From Branchiostoma floridae (Eukaryota > Chordata > Leptocardii > Amphioxiformes > Branchiostomatidae), in the NCBI RefSeq assembly GCF_000003815.2, contig NC_049988.1, positions 919,679 through 983,678 on the forward strand: a stretch of DNA of 64,000 bases, read 5' to 3'. Below are positions 17,525 to 64,000 of the stretch, in pieces (position 1 is the first letter of the stretch; every line of letters starts with the position of its first letter). A program made the translations under genes and the position numbers. Under the pieces are notes generated by a model. The model searched no databases. It was not told where the DNA came from and was given only the letters and a program-made list of their open reading frames with translations.

Positions 17525-20500
17525 CAAACACCCACCCCCAACCCCACCCCCGCTGAAGGGTTGCGTGACCAGGTCCGAGATCGCACGATGATTGGAGGAA
17601 AAAACACCACACGACTATTTCGATCCTCTTTAGACAGCCTAAAAATACCGTCGCCGACAAGAAAAGGCGCACGATTATAAAAAGTGTCATCTGTCTAAAG
17701 GGGGCCTAAGCTAAGTCCAATCATTTCTATGAAAAAATACACAAGATTTTTTAGGGCAATGCCTACAACATGTTGAGTGCCGAATTTGAAGAAACAAAGC
17801 ATTGCAAGTGAAGTCAGGGGAAACTTTTAATCCTAACCCCCTAAAACGCTATTTCCCACATTTTTATACGGGCAAATTTTGCTGACGACTAGTCATAAAG
17901 CCTAAAGGTTAATGACATCTTTTTAGGACAACGCAGTTGAGCTCCTTTGGATAATTGAGTCAATCATCATTACAGTCATTCACACCGTGGTTTAAGACAC
18001 TGTGTTTAGTTGTCTTCGTAATGTACAATTTCTTACAAACTTCTACTACATGCATGATCAATGGTGATGAAACACTGCATTGGCAATGCTAATACCATTG
18101 TTGTTTCAAGGCACCTCTATAGTACTTAATACCAGTAGCCTCTAGTTTATCTAAGTAAGTAGGTGTGACAAATTGATTGTTTAGTTAGTACCTCCATGTG
18201 ACATCACTTATGCCACTTGCTACAGTACACATGCATCATGAGCCAAGCATCCAATGTGACAGAATGTCTACTTAGTACATTCCCAGACCTTGGCATAAAA
18301 TTGCAATTTAAGTGTGTAATCACAGCCTGGGATGCCCTGCCTGCTAAGTCTCTCCTTGCTTCGAAGATAGTGTGCACTTTTGTGCCTCACAAAGCAATGA
18401 AATAATCTTTAGGCTAGCTGTGTGGAAAAGAACACATGCCTTGTGGGCAAATTGTCAAGGATTATGCAGATGAATATAACACCTGTTGGTGGAAGCTCCT
18501 TTTCCTGATCCTTCTTGTATTCCCTCAGGAGCTCCCTGACAGTTTTTGATGCCTTTGGCCACTTGCAGCCATGTACATGTCTGGATACATGTACATTGTA
18601 TTGTGTAATGTTAAAAATAAAGGAATAATTTCATCCAATAACTTTTCAATACTTTCTTTCAACTGGATAATTCGTCCTGGGTGAATGGCAGAGTGGATGA
18701 AAGGATTCTTTTCCACTGAAAAAACAGTGAGAGGCTGGGACATCTGACTCTGTCAGTCATACTATATGTGCTGGCAGCCCACAAAACCACAGGGGAAACC
18801 AGGGGGAAACTACCAAACCTTGTCTGTTCCAGGGGTCAAGGGGTCAAATAGTATCCATACTTCCATACAGGGAAGTATTACCGTAAAGTCCTATAGATCT
18901 AATACAGTTTGTTCAATGTATAAATTTTTTAAATGTTGACTCTTTGGAAACATTATCAAGTCATTACAAAATTTCAAAGTGTAGAAATGTACATTAAAAT
19001 TTGTATAGTTCATCCCACTAGTTCCATCACTGTGAACAGGGCTTGGATTGTTTATCTAGGAAGAACAGATGCCACATGGCTGAACTGTGGTTGACACTGC
19101 CCATCCTCCTCTGGTTACACTCCCTTTGTTACTCTCCAAGCAGAAATTGTAAGAATCTAACTTAGTCTAAATGTTTTACACTTGTCATTGCCATTTTAGC
19201 CTCCTTCACATGGTGATTTTTTTAAAATGTGTGAAACTTTATTTAAGGGTGTTGCAAAGACGATGTCCAAAATACTGAGACTGAGTGCGATCCTTACAAG
19301 TACTTGGCACTCTGACTATTACTGTGAGGTTGTCCAGGCTAGTTGTTAGTTTTAATTTATAAACAGCGTAGAATGTGACCACTTTCCCTGCTCTGGAACA
19401 ATGTAATTTGAGCATTTCTTCTCAGGAATGCATTTCTTAAGTTGGAATTTCATGGTGGCTGGCCAAGGATTCTTGGGTCATTCAGTCAGTTCACCTGACC
19501 CCAGTATCAGCTAGGACTCAACCTTCTGTTTGTCTTAGAGGACCAGAGTGATGGTGGGAGGAAAATCTGTTGTGAAATAGAAAATGGGTGATTTGGGGCA
19601 TCACAGACTGATTTCAGTCTATAGTATAAACATATTTGATATTATTCCTTCAAAACCAGGATAACTTCCGTAAGGTTATCTCCTCGACCAAGAGATGCTT
19701 GAAACTGAGTTCAGATTCAAGCAATCTGACAGTCTACATTAATAATATTCTACCAAATACCAAACAACCAGACAGATCTGTGTCTTATTTTTATCATAAC
19801 TATTATCATAACATAAATATTATAAGATCTAAAGTAAACTACTAATGTCTAAGGGTTGTGGACAAGCACTATGTTCTTTTACTGCATCAAACTTTTACAA
19901 AGACCTTTTCACGCACAAGTTCTCCCAACCTAAAGAATCTAAGGCGGTAAAAATATAGAAAGTCATCTACAAAATGTATATCAGAAGGAAGTGGCACAGG
20001 CGATTCACCTGTAGTTGCATGTCAGACCTGTCTTCTGTTGTCACCTTGGGACAACAAACCTGCGGGACAGTTTGAGGGTGCTGTCTAGTTCCATAAGGAC
20101 ACTGATATGTCTCCAGGTAACCTGTCCTTTACGGCCAATGGCCACATGTTCAGGACATGACACTGAGTCTGCTGTCCTTGGCAGCGAGGGCACTTGGATT
20201 TCCCCCATCGAATTACTTTGGTCATGTGTTGGGAGCCTTCCACAAATTCAAAAACACCCAGGAGGTGTTGTGCAAAGAACGTTAACTTTAGATAGATGTT
20301 GACATGTTAAGCCAGTTTCCCTGTACTTGGAGAGATCTACATTTTTCTATTTTCATGTCCTCTTCCTTTCGTAGCTGTACTTTTACTTTTTGGATCACTT
20401 TTTCTTTTAAATTTGTATACTGGGTATTTGCTTGTCTCATTGCTCATGATGGTCTAGGCTACTTGACTATTGTGTTTCAATTATTCCATATTTTTTCTCT
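17525..20500. other. Intergenic, nothing supported
   Basis: No coding segment, RNA gene or well-delimited repeat seen. The 5' exons of the downstream scaffold gene could be hidden here but none were recognised. Confidence 0.4.
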
Positions 20501-20504
20501 TCCC

Positions 20505-20640
20505 AACCAAAAAGCTTTGATAATCAAAAACCTACCTGTGCGCGAAGGAATCTGTAACTATTGTATTTCAAAACTGGTGGAAGATGAAATACATTTTATT
20601 TCTAACTGCCTCTCTAACGAAAAGAGCTATTTGAAGAGGC
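20505..20640 (+). pseudogene. Non-LTR retrotransposon ORF2 C-terminal relic
   Basis: One frame reads NLPVREGICNYC followed by LVEDEIHFISNC. This is the Cys/His pattern (C..C...VEDE.HF...C) found after the RT domain in many LINEs. No intact RT upstream. Confidence 0.55.
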
Positions 20641-20699
20641 CTGCAAAACCCACAAAAATTTCCAAACGTTTACTGCCAAAACAAAACTATAACCCTGTT

Positions 20700-22430
20700 A
20701 ATGTGACATTGCAACATAAACCCACTCGTTATAGAAAACGTGGGACACTTCGTCTTCCACTGCTTCCAGAAAAGAAGTCAAACCCAAAGTGACACAGCTG
20801 GTAGGCACATTTGTAGAGTAGCCTGACTCCCTAGGTCTCCTGGGAGGAGCTCCAAATGAGCTTGTGTTATGTTAAGGTCACACATTTCTAAACCAGGCCC
20901 AGTTGGGATGTTTGCGGAAAGGAAATAAACATAAATGCTGATGACTATTTTGGACATTCTTTGTGTTGTCGTTTATATGATATTTTCATATAAACTGTCT
21001 GACCCGCCCAGTTTAGTAACGTGACTGTACCAAACACAAGGGCAGGGATCTGGAGATTGTTGGCCAGACATCATAGTTAGCCTACTTTGCCAAATTTGCT
21101 GGGAACACTGGTGTGACTAATGAAGATTTTCTAGCAGTATGGGGCCCAGGTTCCCTGTATGGGCCATCCCAAGAAGATTCTAATTATGAAGCCTGGGGCT
21201 GGGCCTGAGGTTTATCATGTGGGTGGGACTGTAACGAATATGAGTGGTCAATTCAGTAGCAGTCTTAAGTGTACATGTATGTTTACCAAGGATTAGCCAC
21301 AATTTTGCCAAGGGAACCTACCAATTCCCTGATTTCCCAAACCACTAGTACTGGGAAGGTGGATCATATTGAATGTTACTTCAAGACATGCAAAGCTGAC
21401 AATGTCAAAATCCTTTGCCACAGGCTCTCTGGCTTACATGATGTTTCATGATTGATGGAGGAAGAGAACTATAATTAAAAGGTTTAAGGGGCCTCAATCT
21501 TCTGACACTTCTGTGTTAGCCCTAGACCTGCGTATCTACCACTTCAACCAATGATTTGGTGTCCGTAGCATCTGCAGATCAAACGATACATAAAACTTCA
21601 TTAACTGTGCAAATTAGGGATCACTTAACACAATTGCTGTCTAATAAGCCGCCACTCATCATATGCTTAGTCTTCCAGAGTTGATCCGCCAAGTGTCATG
21701 AGTGAAGCTCCTAGCCTATTATATGGACTGATCACTTCTGAACACACCATCTGGAAACTGTCCCACCAGAGGGACCCAGAGGAGCTGCCAGAAAATTAAG
21801 TAGTTTAGATCCCTGAAACTCCCTGACTATGCCGAGTAACACTGCTAATCCACATAGCCAGGCAGTTCCACTTCCAGGGGTCTGAAATTATGTGAGCACG
21901 CCCCACCCTGTGATCATGGAACAATTCAGAACTGACCAAACAGCAATGGCTGTCCTCTGCTCTCTCAGAAGTACTAATGGACACCATCTGGGGCATGCCC
22001 TGCATGTGGGGTATACCCTGTTACATACTAATCTGTCACGCCTGTAGTCCCTAAACAAACAAAGGAGGTCTTTAAACCCCAGGACAGCAGCTACTGGTGT
22101 TTGGCTGGCGATTCAGTGTTAATGGACAGATAAGAAGAAGTTTGTAGGCCACAATCAGTGATAAAGTCAAGTTGTGGAGTTTGTGACTGCCATTATTTGC
22201 ATTTGTTATTGGATAGGTCTAAGATGTGGTGATTTTAAGAGAACTCAAAGGGAAATATTGCTTGTTGTTTTATATGCAAATGAGCCTAATTTTCAGTAAA
22301 TTCATTAGAATCTGAATCAATACATGGATCACTACCAAAGATCAGCATGATGGCACTTTTGCCATAATTGTTAAGTTCTTTTCTCCACAAATTATGAAGA
22401 GAATTCTATTTTGAGTCTACTCACAGATAT
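20700..22430. other. Intergenic, nothing supported
   Basis: No gene or delimited element found. Confidence 0.4.
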
Positions 22431-22439
22431 CACAAACAC

Positions 22440-23420
22440 AAAGTAGGGTCATCACAAATTTTTGCATGCAAATAATGTATGCAAATGATTTCATAATCAA
22501 CAAAAGTTTTTTCTCACAACATCATTTCATAGCAAGCAACAAACATGTATACTGTAATCATTAAGCCTTTATCATAGTTCGCACAGGAATTATTGACCAA
22601 GTTAATATAGCATTTCCTCGTTAAGCTTGTTTATTATACCAAATTACTACACATTTTGTAATTTTCATTTTAAAACATTCAGCACAGAAGTCCAACTAAG
22701 TTTTGCTGGATAATTGGGATGATCAAGTCTCCATAACCATACAATAATACAAAATGGCGTTTCCTCATTATGCAAATGAGGTGACAAATTAGCATGGCTC
22801 CAATAATGTGACATTCATATCTACAAAATGTAGAATCTATGCTAGACAGATATGAATGATTGTCATTATTATAATATTTGCATTAAAATGGAAATGTAAG
22901 CTTTTCTTCCTTTACCTCATTTGTTATGCATATTCTGATTAGTTTAAATTACACTTTGACACATTCAACCTTAAGATACCAACAAACAATTTACACATTT
23001 GTACATTTGCACCCATGTACATTTTGTACCACAAAGTTCCCATCAATTATGGTGTTTCCTGACTTTCCTCGTTGATTATGCAAATGAAATCCAAAATTAG
23101 CAGAGCTTAATGTAATTTGACATTCGTTTCAACCAACTTTAGTATGTCCCAACTGGAAAGTGTGCATCACTTACTAGAAATCAGTACTTATTGTTTGCCT
23201 CATTAATTATGCAAATTTGGTCCTAATTAGGATAGTGTCACTTAAAAACATTCAGCCTTAGCCAACCAATATATGCTGTAATTATCAAGTTACCATCAGC
23301 TAACAGTAAGAATTATGGCATTTCTTCATTTATCGTCCTAATATGGTCATCATTTGCATAATTATGGGTGATCCAAAATTTCTTAATTATTGTAATTAGT
23401 GTATATCCTTAACAATATAC
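22440..23420. repeat. Degenerate tandem array of about 150 bp with ATTATGCAAAT boxes
   Basis: AT-rich DNA in which a box CTCATTAATTATGCAAAT recurs at about 22768, 22921, 23071 and 23205, accompanied by CATTCA(G/A)CC and ATTAG motifs. Spacing is about 134-153 bp. Confidence 0.55.
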
Positions 23421-23856
23421 AAAAAAGAACAATTAAATTAACTAAATTCACAGCTTCTTGAGTTATTTCTCTAAAATCAAACACAAGACAGAAGCCACAA
23501 ACCCTTGACTCATTAATTCATGGGATTCTTACAGTCTACCCTAGGCTTGTTCCACTGTAGGCTGTCCTGTTCAGACTAGTAGGCTGCCATCTTTCAGCCT
23601 ACTAGGCTGGCTTAGTTGGACCATGGTGAGAGGTAATGGACTACCAGTCTGTTCCGCTCAGACTTCCAGGCTGAGCAATGTTTAAAGTTAATTATCTCAA
23701 CATCCGTAAGTGCTATGACAGAAATTAAAACACCAAAATGAAGGGGAGAAAATACTCTTTCCAATGGCATATTAATCGTTTCTGTACTTTAAGAAATAAA
23801 AGTTTTAGGAATTGGGAATTTTAGAAAGTGACTTTCAAATTTTAAACTGACCAGTG

Positions 23857-24246
23857 TTACACTTTTTCCAAGTTGTTTTCATTATCTAGAACGCTTAACA
23901 ATTCATCTTGGCCCGTTGGGGGTTCAAATGTTTGTTTTAAATATATATCATATAATTGTTTACAAGAGAAGGCCTGAGAAGCGATGGTGTTTTCCACCGA
24001 ATCACCGAGCTGATCCTTTTTTACTGTATTTTTCCAACCATTTGGGATAGCTGACTTCAGGCTAGAGTATCTGAGCATATCAACAGGTGTAAAAACTATT
24101 TCATGTTTCTGGGCCAGCTCACCCAATGTTAGGAAGTTACCATCGCTTGACATAACATCACATATTTTCAGAATACCAGCTTGGCACCACCGGTTGTACA
24201 ATACAGATTTCCGGCCTACTAATATAAATCTGTTGGCCAGGTGCAT
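23857..24246 (-). pseudogene. L1/Tx1-like LINE ORF2 C-terminal fragment
   Basis: An open frame on the minus strand encodes NRFILVGRKSVLYNRWCQAG, then ILKICDVM, GNFLTLGELAQKHEI and LKSAIPNGWK. This is the conserved region downstream of the reverse transcriptase in L1/Tx1-type ORF2 (pattern Y..W...GI..I.D....G.FL). It is 5' truncated at about 24246 and ends about 20 codons after a Gly/Asp-rich tail, so it is a dead copy. Confidence 0.65.
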
Positions 24247-24599
24247 ATACCAAAATGTGCGTTTTTCTAATTAATACCTAATATTTGCATAATTAATAAA
24301 GACATTACATAGTTCTTTTGTGGTCACTTCATGGTAGAGACTTCATATTGGAGATATATAGGTTGCTTGAGGACAGGTGAATACAATGAAATACATCTTA
24401 TGTCAAGACTCAGGTATATGCAATAATAGGAATACAAGGGACCCAAGCCTCCTTGTCTGAAACAAGTTCAACTATCTTATTACCATGTAATTACGTTAAT
24501 ATTGATACTATGAATGGAGTTATGTATCAGACTCGTGCATTTATATCATTCTGAAACTGCATTTTTTTATTTATACCAATCAACTTCTAAAATGTCATG

Positions 24600-24670
24600 T
24601 AAACCCGTTTTTTTTTTGGGGGGGGGGGGGGCGAAATCGCTAAAGGGGGGCGAGGTACTAGTAGGGGGGC
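24600..24670. repeat. Poly-T/poly-G homopolymer cluster
   Basis: A run of T is followed by about 15 G and further G6 runs in GGGGGGCGA context. Confidence 0.8.
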
Positions 24671-24910
24671 GAGATCGCTGTCACACCGGTACACCTTAGA
24701 ATAAGTGCAACAATTCAATTGAATTTTTTAAAAAAATTGTAAGCAAAGAAATGCAAACAAGTCCGGACCTGGTTGATTTAGATTTGGGGTGATATATAAA
24801 ATCTTCATTAATGAGGCTTTTGGGTGTATCAAACACAATAACCTACAAATACATGATTGTGAATTGTTGTATGACGACATGACATGTTCTCTGATTTTTT
24901 CTATGCATAG

Positions 24911-63914
<39,004 letters not shown>

Positions 63915-64000
63915 GTAAGATCAATCTTGTTTTCCCCCAGACATCTGTACCACAGAAGCCTGCAGAGCCCCAGAGCTCCAGCAGGAGAAGGCAGAGTTAC

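Noticed and set aside
20120-20290. 54-codon frame with FPPSNYFGHVLGAFHKF
   Set aside because: Looks protein-like but is bounded by stops, has no splice context and matches nothing I know.
22440-23420. CRISPR-like array
   Set aside because: Repeats are about 150 bp, degenerate and without unique spacers, in a eukaryotic genome.

Overview
This is eukaryotic DNA from an intron-rich, AT-leaning and very MITE-rich animal genome. The best guess is a lancelet (Branchiostoma) or a similar invertebrate deuterostome. The reasons are a single AKAP9/pericentrin-type scaffold gene with many short conserved exons, frequent TACATGTA-type tracts, and abundant short TIR elements with clean target duplications. 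The species call is inference; the gene and transposon calls come from the sequence. Two assembly gaps are present (216 N at 41445-41660; 100 N at 61964-62063).

Left part (208-11183, minus strand): a gene of at least nine coding exons whose splice phases join perfectly (1218 nt, 406 codons in window). It runs from an ATG at 11183 leftward and leaves the window before its stop. It starts with a short acidic N-terminus in which one 99-nt phase-1 exon occurs three times almost identically (10257-10355, 9847-9945, 5296-5394), followed by a diverged 84-nt relative (4685-4768). It continues into Cys-rich and CxxC-containing exons and ends in the window with the motif SIIIDGMDQ. This matches a large, unnamed, invertebrate-expanded protein family that I recognise only by pattern. 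A TIR transposon of about 2.9 kb (5998-8933), with GACG/CGTC-rich ends and a second MITE nested in its left TIR, sits in the intron between two of the duplicated exons.

Middle part (11184-24910): intergenic and repeat DNA. It contains foldback elements, Tc1-like TA-flanked MITEs, a PIF/Harbinger-like MITE with TTA target duplication, a hAT-like MITE with an 8-bp duplication, a GAATTCTG minisatellite, a degenerate array of about 150 bp carrying ATGCAAAT, and decayed LINE fragments. No convincing gene was found here, and the 5' exons expected for the next gene were not identified.

Right part (24911-64000, plus strand): one long gene, an AKAP9/AKAP450-pericentrin family centrosome/Golgi coiled-coil scaffold. 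I could delimit 32 internal exons (about 8.49 kb coding, about 2830 codons), all in compatible phases, including a 2561-nt giant exon, a 1038-nt exon with an Ala/Glu/Gln 14-residue repeat, and one probable GC-AG intron. Both the start and the C-terminal PACT-type region lie outside what I can see. The last intron is unusual. Its upstream exon end and donor are repeated three times with a 51-bp period, its downstream acceptor and exon are repeated at least three times with a 102-bp period, and between them sits a TTAA-flanked inverted-repeat element of about 4.4 kb that inserted into an older MITE.
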